The position numbers and the translations under genes are program-made. 64,000 nucleotides of DNA from Prinia subflava (Eukaryota; Chordata; Aves; Passeriformes; Cisticolidae): NCBI RefSeq assembly GCF_021018805.1, contig NC_086254.1, forward strand, positions 186,001 through 250,000, in the 5' to 3' direction. Of the stretch, positions 10,781 through 22,388 are shown one piece after another; the first letter of the stretch is position 1; the number at the start of each line of letters is the position of its first letter. The notes beneath the pieces are model-generated. The model did not search any database. It was not told the DNA's origin and saw only the letters and a list, made by a program, of their open reading frames with translations.

Positions 10781-12690
10781 CACATCCTGAGGGCCACTTT
10801 TCCTCTGCCCCTGGAGCACTGGGGCTCTGTGCTTTCCTTCCTGTGGAAAGGAACTGTTCTTCTCCTCCAGGTGCCCATGGCCAAAATGGGGAATTCACCT
10901 CCAACATTCTGAATAACCTGGGACAGCTCCCAGGCAAAAGCTGCCTGACTGACAAATCTGGCTGCTCTTCACTTCCTGAGGTCCAGCTCTCATTTGCCTT
11001 TGAAACACTGGGAGACACTCCATGCTTTTCTTGCCATGGAAATGACCCGCCTCTCCTGTCCAACCACCCATGGCAAAAATGAGGATTCTACCTCCAAAAT
11101 TCTCTATATGCAAGGGTTGCTTTCACACAAAATCTGCCATTACTGAGAAGTCTTGCTGGCCTTGGCCTCCTGAGGGTTGGCTGTCACCTGCCTTTCAAAC
11201 ACTGAGGCTCCACACTTTTCTTTTTATGCGTAAGAACCATGCCTCTTGTCCTTTGGCACAAATGGCCAAAACTGGGATTCCACATTAAAAATTCTGTATA
11301 TCCAAGGGTTGCTCCTAGATGAGCCTGCCAGGACAGACAGATCTGGCTGGCCTTGGCCTCATGGGAGCCACCTCTCATCTCCCCTAAAATGCTTGGACTT
11401 TGTGCTTTTCTTTCCCATCTGCCCCTGAAACACTGGGGCTCCGTAGTTTCCTGCCTGTTGAGACCATTGTGACCTTGTGGAACCAAGGGGCCATTGTGAC
11501 ACTGTGGAACCTTGTGGAACCAAGAGGACCACAGTGATACTGTGGCATTACATGGAACCGAGGGGACCATTATGACACTGCAGGGGCTTGTGGGACCAAG
11601 GGAACATGGAAGAGGTCTGGCTGCCTTTGCGTCCCAGGGGCCACCTCTCAGCTGCCTTTGAAACCCTCTGTGCTTTTCTTCCTATGGAAAAAACTATCTT
11701 CCACATCCAGGCACCTGTGGCCAAAATTGGGAATCTCCCTCCAAAATTCCTTATATCTCAGGATACTCCCAGACAAAAGCTGCCATGACTGCAAAGCTCT
11801 GGCTGCTCCTGGCTTCCCGAGGGCTGGCTCTCATCTGCCTTTGAAACACTGGGGCTCTGTGCTTTTCTGCCTATGGAAAAGAACTGTCCTTCTCATCCAG
11901 ATACCCAAGGCAGAAATTGGGATTCCACCACAAAAATTCCATCTGTCCAAGGGTTGGTCCCAGAAAAAAGCTGCCAGGACAGACAGGTCCATGGCCACAT
12001 GGGAGCCACCTCTCATCTTCCACTTAAACACTTGGACTTCGTGCTTTTCTTTTGTGTGGAAAAGAACAGTCATTCTCCTCCAGGTGCCTATGGCCAAAAC
12101 TGGGATTCTAGATTCAAAATTCTGTATATGCAAAGATTGCTTCCTGATGAATGCCAACATAAAGACAGGTCTGGCTGGCTTTAGTCTTTTGAGGTCCACC
12201 TCTCATCTGCCCCCGAAACACTGAAGCTCTGTACTTTCCTGTCACCATGAGATTCTCCTAGTTTGCTGAGTGTTCATACTGAAGTAGAAGTGTGCACCTT
12301 CTCACTCTCATTAATGTAAACAGGAGATCGTGTTTTGTAAATATTGTCATTGTTTTGAACTCCTTCTCCAAGAGAAGGGGAGGTTGAATGACAGCCTCCT
12401 TGACCAATGTGGGTGAGAGGTGGGAATGCCCACTCTCCAATCCTTGCTAGAAGTATATAATGGGAAGTAATAAACAAACCAGGTGGATTCTCCCTGTTTC
12501 TCTGATCTCCCCAAACTCCAGCTCCGTGTGTCTTTTTCTGGTGAGGCTCACAGTGATACTTTCCTTTCTGTGACTTCTGAAGACTTGCCCTTCTCATCCA
12601 GGTGTCTGTGGCCAAAATTGGAATCCCACTTTCAAACTTCCATCTATGCAAGGGTTCTTTCAAGATGAATGCTGCCAGGATGGATGGGTC
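10780..12690 (+). repeat. Tandem repeat of about 190 bp per unit
   Basis: A motif of the type GGCCAAAATTGGGATTCCAC followed by an AAAATTCT...ATATGCAAGGGTTG...GCTGCC stretch recurs at about 10880, 11070, 11264, 11720, 11910, 12090 and 12610, mostly 180-195 bp apart. Each copy is preceded by a block like CTGGGGCTCTGTGCTTTTCT. The gap at 11455-11600 holds the 40-bp-like repeat and the copy at 12240-12558 is displaced by an LTR. Inverted copies of the same family lie at 35320-35700. Confidence 0.85.
12240..12558 (+). mobile_element. Solo LTR (family A), ERVK-type, 6-bp target duplication
   Basis: The element starts TGTCACCATGAGATT and ends CACAGTGATA (expected ACA, one change). It is flanked by CTTTCC at 12234-12239 and again at 12559-12564. 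It splits one unit of the 190-bp array. An AATAAACAAA signal near 12470 lies downstream of a TATATAATGGG box. Two further copies of the family occur at 22389-24072 (minus, split) and 30188-30489. Confidence 0.88.
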
Positions 12691-13429
12691 GTGCTGTCTT
12701 GGGTATTCTGTGATTCGGTGACATAAATCTTTAAAAACGAGGTTTGGTTGTAGAAACCTGCAAGAGTGGGGCAGGAGGGATGAGCCAGGGCCCTTCTGAT
12801 GCTCACAGTGAGTCCCCCATGGGCCCTTCCTTCCCATAACCTACGCTCTGAGCACCCTGCTGGGACTGGGCTCATTGGGCTCTTCACCCACCAACACCAT
12901 TTCAGGCCTCTGCACCCAGTATCATTCTACTGCAGTTCTCTTGCCACCCATAAAACTGAATGGACTTCAAAAGGACAAAACAGGGCTCAGGAATGATCAG
13001 AGGGTGGAACATGTCTCCTCTGAGAAGGCTCCAGGGAGAACATCTTGCCACCTGCAAACACTTCAAGAGGGCTTCTCAGAAACTTGGGCACATGTGGGTA
13101 CTGACAATGGTCTGAATTGTAGGCTTCAGGCACTGCTAGGGTCTATGTGAAAGACAGGCGAGGAACTTTCTCATTCTGGCCTGGGAAGATCTCAAAGAAG
13201 AACAATAACAATCATTGGGAAGTGAAAACCATCAGCAGGTGGTGTTTTTCCAACATGTTTACTGGCAAAAGATGTTTACAAAAGGGGTGTAGGCTCTAAG
13301 TACCAATGACATGAATTGTATCAAAGTACTGTATAAAATAAGAATTTAGAAGAAAAAAGATTGCTTTCATTTCTGCATCACAGTGAGAGTCCATGTCGTT
13401 ATTCTATGCCGTCCGAAAATATGACTGGC
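12691..13429. other. No gene recognised
   Basis: Unique-looking sequence with no convincing exon, RNA gene or repeat terminus. Confidence 0.5.
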
Positions 13430-13735
13430 ACACTGCTTTTGTAAAAGGGCTTGTTGCAATGGGGCAAGGGGGAATGGCTTTAAACTCAAAGAGAGGAGAT
13501 TCATGCTGGGTCTGAGGAAGAAGCTGTTTAAGAGGAGAGCAGGCAAACATGGGCACAGATGTCCCCAAGATGTGGTGGATGCCCCAATCCTGGACACTTC
13601 TGACCTCAGGTCAGAAGAGGCTTGGAGCAACCAGATCTATTTGAAGATGTTCCTGTCACTGTGGGGCAGCTGGTGTAGATGACTTTTAAAGATCCCTTCC
13701 AACCCAACTTGTTCTAGGATTCTACTTAGTGTTCA
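13430..13735 (+). mobile_element. Old CR1 3' fragment
   Basis: The stretch ends with a CR1-like tail, GATCCCTTCCAACCCAACTT followed by an ATTCTA-type terminus, preceded by the typical TGGATGCCCCAATCCTGGA-like text. It is strongly diverged. Confidence 0.7.
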
Positions 13736-14489
13736 TCTAAAAAGAACCAGGACTGGAGTTTCATAAGAGGGGGGCACCCAATGAATTCAACTGAGGAGAC
13801 ACTCAGGTAAATGCATTAATCATAGCCCCCATCATCCTGCAAACTGCCAGGCAAGGAATGGGAAGTTTGAGTTGCGGAAAGCTCAAGTTTGGTGACAAGG
13901 AGTAAGTGGCTTGGACTAGGAAAGAATTCTGTTAGACCATGTGAACTTTAGAAAATAATCTTCATGTCTTGAACAAGTTTCCCCATGAGAAGAACTGGAG
14001 GGTTCATGATACCTGTTTTCGAAAGTCTTCCAGAAATGTTGGGTTTGAGTGTTGGTTTTGAGGTTGGAGTTTTTGCAAGATAACATTAGATCTGATATGC
14101 TGGCTTCATGTTTTCAGGTTGTCCTCACAGAGAGAAGAACTGCAACAACTTCAACCCAAAGCAAATGATTGCTGGAGAATGGGAAAAATTTGTCTGTGCT
14201 AAGGCTTGAGTCTTTGGGGATTCCCTTCAATGATGTGCATAAACATCCAGCTGCCTGTCCCAAGGCACAGTCCCTCTGTGCACTCAGGCCTATGCAAACA
14301 CTTGGAAATTTTCTTCTTACCATGGGCCAAGTTCCCTTAAAGTAAGGAGGTTCTCCTCTACCATCTCTACTGCCACCATCCCAAGTGACCAGATATCCAC
14401 CTTGGTGTCGTGAGCACCACTGCTTCCAGCTGGGGTATAGTAGTTTAAGGTTCACCAATTTTAACTTTTCTCAGGCAACGCACTAAATT
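13736..14489. other. No gene recognised
   Basis: No recognisable coding or repeat structure. A 114-codon minus-strand frame at 14114-14458 has no familiar motif. Confidence 0.45.
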
Positions 14490-15990
14490 TGTGGTGGTTT
14501 TTGTGCTTACTCTTTTTCTTTTTGTGAGATAGATTTTTGGGAGGAAAACGGCAAAACAGGCCATCTTAAAAGTTGCAAAGATAGTTTTATTAACACCCAC
14601 TAAACAAAGGAAAAAAAGGAAAAAAAAATTGAAATAAAAAAAAGAAAATTTGAACTTTTCAAAATCCTTCTCTTGTCTTCACAAACTGTTCACTTTCCCA
14701 CAACTAACATAGAGAGACAAAACTATGATTTTTAGTCAGTTTCACTATTTAAACATAATCATCTATCACTTTGGGAGAGGAGTCTCTCTTGATGTCTCTG
14801 TGGAATTTCTCCACTGTTTTCCTGTGGGTTTTAACTGCCACAGAAAACAGCCATTCAGTAAAAAACCTTGCTTCTCTGACCCCTCCCATCAGCAGTTTCC
14901 CAAGCGGCTTAAGGGTCATGGGTCTAGACTTTTGCAAGTTAGGGTGTCACCTTTTAAAGATGCACAGCTCAAACAAACAAAGGATTCTTCTTCTCAAGAA
15001 CAGAGACTGCTTCTCACTTCTTCCCCAGCACAATGAACCTACCTCTATCTCTGTTCAAGCATCTCACAAGATCAGTATCACTTAGTCTATCACACACACT
15101 TTTCTTTAAAATCTACACACAAATTTGCACAACATCTCCCTATTTTCCCATGATTTGAGGGGATATATTAGTCTAGTTTCCATGGTTTACATCCAGAGAA
15201 ATCCAGTCAGAAATGTCTACTTCCTCAATCCCTCCTTCCAATAGTCTTTATCAGTTTTTACGCTGACTTCATGTTGTCTCTCTGCGTGTTAAATTACTCT
15301 TTCCTCTCTCTCTCCCTCAAGGAAAGGGTTGGAGTTTTGAAAACTTTGTCTTGCCCAGAAAGGGTTAAATCTGTCCAGGTCTGCAATGATCAATGTGATC
15401 AGCTGCTCTGAAGAAGCTGGGCTTTTTTCTCTCCTCCTTTTCCTCTCAGCCCGGGAGTCACCGGAGGAGGGGAAAGGGGAGGGAACAGTCTTTGCCCATC
15501 CCTCAGTGGCTATCGGGGTGGGCTCAGCTCAGCTGGGCCCAAAGGTGTTATCAGAGTCCCAGCTCAGCTGCTGGCCGTCTGGGCCCAGAGGCACAGCCAG
15601 GCCCTGAGTTAACTACCCCCAAGGGGAAGCGAGCAGCAGGGCCAGGCCAGCCTACCCTATGCCGTCCTAAGAGAATGGCCCAGCTCAATGTTACCTGTTT
15701 GAGTGGCCAGGAGGAAAGGGCTGACTTGGACTCACCTAGGATTTTATATGGGTATTCCTCAAAGTCGCATCCAGCTTCCTCAATGGTCCAAAAAATGGTC
15801 CAAATATTGACAACATGTCAATATTTAAAAATGGACTCTGATAGGTCTCTATCTCGAAAACAATCCCCATGTCCTGACAAAGAATTATTCCTACTTTAAC
15901 TAAAAACCAAACTGTGTCAACCTGTAACAACAGCTGTGATCTCCTGTGTCACGGGAGCGTCCGCAGATCCAATGGGCTCAGCTCCGGCAG
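14490..15990 (-). mobile_element. Probable LTR-derived sequence, minus orientation
   Basis: On the minus strand a poly(A)-type signal (AATAAAAC) lies near 14590, followed by a U5-like AT-rich stretch. Upstream are a GC-rich promoter-like region (about 15450-15680) and a possible TGTTACAGG start near 15930. The composition and layout resemble a long avian LTR, but I could not define both ends or a target duplication, so the borders are approximate. Confidence 0.45.
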
Positions 15991-15993
15991 GTG

Positions 15994-16786
15994 TGTCTTG
16001 GTTTGAAAGACAGATATCTGCTACGAAGGGGCAGGACTTCTCTAGAGATGGAGAATTTAAATCTCCTCTCTCTAAATTATTCTAATTAAAAAAAAAAAAA
16101 TTAAAGGAGCTTTCAGGCAGAGGTATGGGGGTAGGAATAACAGTTCTTTACTAGTATATATGACAAAACGACAAACAAACAACAACTATAGCATCAATAA
16201 TAAACAGAACTAAGAACTTTGAGGGCTTTCTTTTACAAAAGCCCAGAGCAGTTTGATCTCGGCGCCCCTGCAGGACTCCGAGAGGCCGAGCTGGAAGGGA
16301 GGAAAGTCCCGGGCTGGTGGATGAGATGAGGAGCTCTGCGCTGGCAGCTGGAGCAGCAGGGGTGTCCCGGCAGGGCTGGGCAGTGCAGGGCTACAGAGTA
16401 GCAGGGGAACTTCAAAGCTCTGAAGAAGCAGCGGAGGTGGGGAGAGGCTGGAGAAAACGAGCTCAGGATTCCTGGGTACACAGCAGATGACAATAGATTT
16501 TTCAGGACGAGGCAGAGGCAGAGGGCAGCCTGACCGTCTTTCTCGGCGCTGAGAGCAAGAGTGCCTCCCCCTCTTCTAGATCTGTCTTTTTGCCTTTCCT
16601 AAAGCTCATCATCTCTCTCCTCTGAGGGACACTCCCAGGGACGCATAAACAATAGATGTAGCTTTGTGCTGCTATATCCCTCAAGTACTCCTTTTGTTCT
16701 GACTAAGTAGTCATCAAGGCTTCTTGGAAACTTATGGGAAAAAATTCTGTGAGAAGAAAAAAAAAAACTAAATCTAACCCCCAACA
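15994..16786 (-). mobile_element. Solo LTR (family B), ERVL-type
   Basis: Read on the minus strand it starts TGTTGGGGGTTAGATTTAG and ends CAAACCAAGACA, 793 bp in all. The flanks are AGGTG on the left and GGGTG on the right, a 5-bp duplication with one change. It matches both LTR-like units of the ERVL structure at 20781-31106 in order and length. Confidence 0.88.
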
Positions 16787-17369
16787 GGGTGGGAATTCCT
16801 CTCCTTCCAGCCGGGATCCAGGGTATTCGTGGTCACTGACAGCACTGCCGAGGTCACCAAGAGGCGCAGGGAACACAAGGAGATCCAGACTGAGGAATTC
16901 ACAAATCCCTTGGGACACATCTGCCTGGAATGTCTCCAGAAATATGTCAGATATGGGCAGCAGGCACTGGAACCTAAAGGTGGGGAGGGTAGAATTCCCA
17001 GGGGAATATGGGAATTGTAAATGGGGGATTTTGGAGGGCAAAATTTGGGAACATGGGAATTCCCATGGGACCTCCACAGGAGGATCTCACTGCTGTTCCA
17101 TTCCTATGGGAATTCTGTAGATGGATCTCACTGCCACCCCATTCCCATGGAATTCCATGGGCAGATCCCATCTCCATCCCACTGCCGTGGAAGCTCCAAT
17201 TCAGTTCCCCCCCAAACCCATCCTTGGGATCCCACCATGACCCAGCCAGCCCCCCAAACTCCTCCTGCGCCCCCCTCACCTCCCACAGGGATTCCTGGAA
17301 GTCCCCCCATGTCCCCTCCCCCAGGACTTTGGGGGTCCCTCCTGACCTGTCAATGCCCCTCCCCCATTT
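16787..17369 (+). other. Unassigned stretch with a short coding-like segment
   Basis: At 16829-17020 a plus-strand frame contains a Cys-x-x-Cys pair (HICLECLQKY) in a charged context, directly followed by low-complexity GGGAATTCCC-type repeats. It looks exon-like but I cannot assign it to a family, and no clear splice sites frame it. The remainder up to the flotillin-like fragment is degenerate. Confidence 0.3.
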
Positions 17370-18000
17370 TTGCCCCCCTGTGATGGTGGGGGGTGGGGCC
17401 AAGTGCTGGTACCCTCCTGCCTGCAGCAGATCCAGCAGTGAGGGGAGTTCAGGGGTTCCCTTAGCATTTGGGGTCCCCTGGGATTTGGGGTGACCCCCCA
17501 GGATCTCCCTGAACACGCTGACACTGCCCGTGCAGAGTGAGAAGTTTCAGACCTGGCACGGGGTCCCCACATCCGTCACTGGCATTGCCCAGGTACCCCC
17601 AAAACCTCCCGGGAATCCCAAACCCTCCCCACGATGCCCAAACCTCCCCAGGATCCCAAATTCATCCCTGGGACCCTCCAAAAGTGGCCCAAGACTGCAG
17701 AACCCCATACAGAGCCCTCAAAAACCTTCTAATCAAAATTTCCACAGGGCCTCCCTCCATCCCCTGGAGAACGTTTATACCTGGCATAGGATCCCCATCT
17801 CTGTCACTAGCAGGTACCTCAAAACAGATTTTGGTTCCCCCTGGGATAGCCTAATCCCCCCCCCACCCCGACCCCCTTGGGAACCCCCAAAAATCCACCA
17901 TGACCCCGAAAATTCCTGGGATCCACATAACCTCCCCCAGTAACCCTCACAAATGTTTATACTCAGCATGAGGTCCCCATCATTGGCATCACCCAGTTAC
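17370..18000 (+). pseudogene. Flotillin-like (FLOT1-type) exon fragments, decayed and locally duplicated
   Basis: The best block is 17502-17592. It has a CCCAG acceptor, an open 91-nt exon and a GTACCC donor. Its product includes [20 protein letters not shown] and VTGIAQ, close to the start of the flotillin SPFH domain as I know it. Just upstream (about 17374-17437) a segment ends LQQIQ at a GTGAGG donor in the right phase, but a one-base shift separates it from its own PPVMVGGG part. Two weaker copies of the main exon follow at about 17766-17813 and 17950-17995, each keeping a piece like [12 protein letters not shown]. No rest of the gene is seen, so this is a fragment and not a working gene. 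Confidence 0.65.
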
Positions 18001-18061
18001 CCCCAAAACCTCTCAGGATCCCCAAACCCCTCCGGGGCTTCACTGCCGGAATCAATGGGAG

Positions 18062-18993
18062 TGGTGTTGACCTTTTAAGGGGAGTTACAGTGGGACCTCA
18101 AAACAGCGGGGCTCTTAAAGAGGTGATGGTAGAGAGAACCTCAAAAATCCACCCGGGGGGGCAAAACATCCCCCACAGGGGCTTGCAAATGGGGCCTCCC
18201 TAAAAATGTCACTTAAAGCCATCATGATCCCCCCTTAAAAGGGACTTGTGAGGCTGTGGCCTCATAAACACCCTAAAATGGAGAGGAAAACACACCCTTG
18301 TAGTGGTGGGATCCCACCTGGATCCCCCCTGGATGGCTGGAGCTGTTCCATGACTCATTTCTCGTATTCCAGGGGGATATATTCTGTTAATGGGCCACCT
18401 GTTAAAACCAGGTGGGGCAGTTTTCTTTATCTCTTCCATGACCTATCCTCCGCCCAGGGAGACATTTTCTTTTAATGGGCCGTTGAGTCTCACTGCATGA
18501 CTGATAAAATTGCATCATCCCATTGTGAGATGCTCCACCCACAGGGAGGAGCAAAGCATTCCTACCTGGATATAATCTGGGATTTAGAACACCAGAAGCA
18601 GCCTGTTTCTACTGGATTACCAGAGGAAGACCAGACCCATCTACAACACCACTGGACCTTCAGACGAAAACTATATCCTTCTACAAGATCATTGCTTCAA
18701 CAAAACCACATCTGTGACTCCAGGAGGACTGCAGCCACGATTTGATTGGACTGCTACCAACACCCTGAATAACAGGGTGTCAAGTTGTATTCTGACTCTG
18801 TCAGTGATTTTTTTTTACTACTGAATTTTTAGCTTAATTTTCCTACTGAAGAACTGGTATTCCTATTCCTATAACTTTGCTTGAGAGCCCGTTATATTCA
18901 AACTTATAATTCAGAGGGAGGGGGTTTATATTTTCCCTTTCAAGGTTGGCTCCTACCTTCCTTAGCAGACACCTGTTTTTCCAAACCTAGACA
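18062..18993 (+). mobile_element. Solo LTR (family E), ERVL-type, perfect 5-bp duplication
   Basis: The element starts TGGTGTTGACCTTTTAAG and ends CCAAACCTAGACA, 932 bp. It is flanked by GGGAG at 18057-18061 and GGGAG at 18994-18998. Its last 150 bp (AAAGAACTGGTATTCC ... CTTAGCAGACACCTG) resemble family B, while its upstream part is different, so the two share R-U5 but not U3. It lies at the right end of the flotillin-like fragments. Confidence 0.9.
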
Positions 18994-19655
18994 GGGAGCT
19001 TGGCCCAGATATCCTGGGGGGTCCAAGAGTTGGGTTTTCTTGGCGGGAGGATGTTTGGAGAATGAAGAACTCCAAAGCTGAGTGGAAAATGCCCCTTGGG
19101 TGGACATTGGGAGCTCCCAGTGGTGGCTGCCAGCAGAGGCAGCCTGGAGGAGCAGAGCCCTGTGTCCCCTAGGAGCCCAAATTGGGGAGCCCAGAGAGGG
19201 GGAGCGCCATGATTCACGGGACCCTCAACAGCCTGGAAAGGGGCAGGGGGGACTCCTTCGACTTCAAATTAGAAAATAAGGGGAAAATGGACCCCAGTAC
19301 CCAAAACTCCCCTCTGGCATCCCTATTTAGGGAGGTGGAAAAGGGGTGACTTTTTGGGATTCTTGGGACTCCCAGCAGCCTCGGAATGGAGGGGGGCTGA
19401 GTAGACGGGGGACCTCCAGTACAAGCTCCAACAGCTGGGACAGGGGGGAACCCCTGAACGCCAAAAGGGAGAGACTAGAGACAGGGAACTCTGGGAGGCG
19501 TTTTCAGAGCTGAATCTAGGTGTTTGGGAGGTTTTTATGGACCCCAAATGGCTGGTGACTTCTAGAGATGGACTTGAGCAGGGGGATCTTTAAAATCAAC
19601 ATGCTCATCCATTGTTTTTCCCCCAAAACTTGGATTTCCCATTCTCAAACCTTGG
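18994..19655. other. No gene recognised
   Basis: Sequence upstream of the zinc-finger relic. It may be the relic's former promoter or 5' region, but I see no specific site. Confidence 0.4.
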
Positions 19656-19659
19656 ATGG

Positions 19660-20753
19660 ATGAAGGAGAAGGCTGTGAGGAAGAGGAAGATACTCCAGGA
19701 CAGCCAGGCAGATGAGGAGGAAGTCACTGCCCCTTTCCCCCTCTCTCCTGCTCCATCTCCCAGCCCAGCATGGCCCCTGGCAGCAAGACAACCCCCCTGC
19801 TGATGCCGTCCTGGCAGGGATGCATTGGTGGAATCTCCTCCCCCTTCCCTCTGGCATGGAGGCAAATGCCATCCTCTCTTTGTCCTTCCTCCCCCAGACA
19901 AGGAGCTGAGGATGGAGACCAGGGAGGACAAATACCCATGGCAGAACCTCATGGAAGAGGCCGTTTTGAGCGGCTCCACAGCAAAGAAATCCAATGAGGA
20001 GGAAAAGCCCTAAGATCCCACAAGAGGAGGGGCCCCAAACCCATTCCATGGTGCTCCGAGGAGGAAAGACCCATGCTGAGCCAGGAAGGTGGACAGAGCT
20101 TCAGCAAGGGCTCAGAGCCGGTGGTCCATAAGCAGCTTCATGATGGGGAGAAGCCCTATAAGTGCTTGGAGTGTGGGAAGAGCTTCAGCTGGAGCCACAA
20201 CCCGATTCACCACAAGATGATCCACACTGGGGAGAGGTCCTATGAGTGTCTGCAGTGTGGGAAGAGGTTTCACACCAGCTCAGATCTCCTCGTGCACCAG
20301 CGGATTTACACAGAGGAGAGGCCCTTCCACTTCCCCGACTGCGGGAAGGGCTTCAAGCACAACTCCAACCTCCTCAGGCATCGGCGGATCCACACCAGGG
20401 AGAGGCCCTATGAGTGACCCCAGTGGGCAAAGAGGTTTCAGACCAGTTCCAATCTGCTCTTGCACCAGTGGATTCATACAGAGGAGAGGCCCTTCTGTTG
20501 CCCTGACTGCAGGAAGGGCTTCAAGCACAACTCCACCCTCATCACTCACCAGCGCATCTACACTGGGGAGAAGCCCTGAGAGTGTCCCCAGCGTGGGAAG
20601 AGCCTCTCAGACAGCTCTCACTTGACCAGACACCAACACGAGGCACTGGTAAGGGAAGCCCTGTAAGTGCTCCAACTGGAGGAAGAGCTTTGTGCGCTGC
20701 TCCAACTTCATCCCCCATCAGACGACCCACAGGGGGCAATGACCTGGTAACCC
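19660..20753 (+). pseudogene. C2H2 zinc-finger gene, inactivated
   Basis: Two exon-like parts are visible. The first (19660-19711) begins MKEKAVRKRK. Where its splice donor should be, AT replaces GT at 19712-19713. The second starts after a CCCCCAG acceptor at 19898 with [11 protein letters not shown], the usual leader of bird poly-zinc-finger exons. A frame change then produces a stop near 20011, and the frame resumes from 20073. Fingers follow with TGEKP-like linkers: one reads [11 protein letters not shown] with paired His. The next ends in Tyr instead of His (HQRIY). The third has lost its first Cys ([10 protein letters not shown]). TGA stops fall near 20415 and 20578. Each lesion is visible in the sequence, and together they exclude a working protein. 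Confidence 0.88.
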
Positions 20754-21256
20754 ACATTACCAGTGATCTGCACTGGGAAGTGTTGGGGGTTAGATCTGGG
20801 TTTCTTTCTTATAGGTGCTTGGGGAAAACAAAGAAGTGGCCAAAGGAGAGTGTAGCACCAGGTTACATCTTTCTTGGGCTCTGGGAGTTTTCTTTCAGAG
20901 GGAAAAAGATACCGTGAGGTTTGGGGGCAGGTAAAGGATGGGGATAGAGGCAGCTACACTCGCCATTGCTCTTGGCATCGGAGACAGGACAGCCGGGCTG
21001 TTGCTTGCTGCAGGAAGAATTCACTGTCACCACCAAATCCGGTCATGGGAAATCTACCACCATCTGCCGTGGAATTCTGAGCTCGCCTCCTCCTGCCCTG
21101 CTGGAGCTGGGCCGGCCCTGCCCCACTGCTGCTGCTTCTTCAGCACTGCTCTGAAGCTTTCTGCTACTCTGCAGCCCCCCACTGCCCTGCTGGGACATCC
21201 CTGCCATTCCACCTACCACCAACAGAGCTTCTGATAGAACTCATCCACCAGCTCAG

Positions 21257-22117
21257 TGTTATAAATTAGGGCCAGGAGAGCTTCTTCTCCTTTTAAAAGC
21301 CTTTATTAAAAGATTTCAGCCTTGGGGTGGGGGCTCAAGGGGTGTGCGCCGCCGCCTCCGCTGCTCCCAGGTCAATGTCGAAGAGGAGGAGCACGTCATC
21401 CCTGTTATCGTAGACACCAGGTCCGGGGGTCTCATCTTCACGGGAACATCCAAAGACCTCTCTTAATGGCTCAGAGTTCAGGGGTCCTTGCTCTAATGGA
21501 GCTGGGTACAAGTCAGGGCGACACTTGTGAACTCTTTCTGCTGAAAGCTACTTTTTCTCTTTATTAGGTAACATGTTTCTTTTGTGAGAACTCTTTCTAG
21601 GTTTGCTGATTTAAAAGATTGTTTCACTTAACTTGGCTACATGCCAGCTCATTTGCATATTCTGTACGTGAGGCAGCCATTTTGTGAAGTACGGGTAGCT
21701 GGCAGTGCCACTCTTAGGTCACATGGAGAGCAAAGCAGAGATGGTGGGAGCAGCGGGCGATTTTCCGATGGAAAAACAAGAGAGGGGGCTTTGGGGAGGA
21801 TCAACAACATACACAGGAGAACAGGAGGGTACACAGGATGAGTACATTAAACAGGAACACATAAGAAAGCGAGGGGAGCACAAACGAATGCAATGAATAC
21901 ACTGGACTGCAACATGTAAGTGAACAGGGACTACACAAATGAATACAATACACATAGGAGGGCAGGGGGTACATAAATGAATACAGCAACTGGGATGGAA
22001 GTAAGATACATTAATTACAACTATCACAGCAGTAAGAATAACAGTTGGTAACACAGAATGAGACAACATGGGAGAACCAACATCAGGTTCGGGCCTTCAT
22101 AACCTCTATTTCTTACA
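21257..22117 (-). mobile_element. LTR (family G) inserted in the left ERVL LTR
   Basis: On the minus strand it starts TGTAAGAAATAGAGG and ends TTTATAACA, 861 bp, with AATAAAGGC near the 3' end (about 21305 on the window). It interrupts family B between CCACCAGCTCAG and CTTGGGATTTTCC. An uninterrupted family B copy reads CCACCAGCCCGAGACTTTCC there, so the empty site is known. The target duplication (CTCAG / CTTGG) is imperfect. Confidence 0.75.
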
Positions 22118-22388
22118 CTTGGGATTTTCCACTGTTCCAGCTTGGTGCTCTTAAAGTCCTGCAGGGGCACCAAGATCAGACCGCCCCGAGCTTTGAAAAG
22201 CAAAGCCCCTCGAGGTTGCTGGTTCTGTTTTGTTGTTAAAGCTGTAGTTGTTATTTGCCTTGTTATACATACTAGTAAAGAACTGTTAATCCTATCCCTG
22301 TATCTTTGCCTGAGATCTGACCTCATTTTCAAAATTATAATAATTTGGAGGGAGGGGGTTTGAATTCTCCATCCCAAGGGAGGCCCTG

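Noticed and set aside
17008..17493. 161-codon plus-strand frame
   Set aside because: It mixes low-complexity sequence with a flotillin-like exon in a shifted phase; it is not one coding unit.
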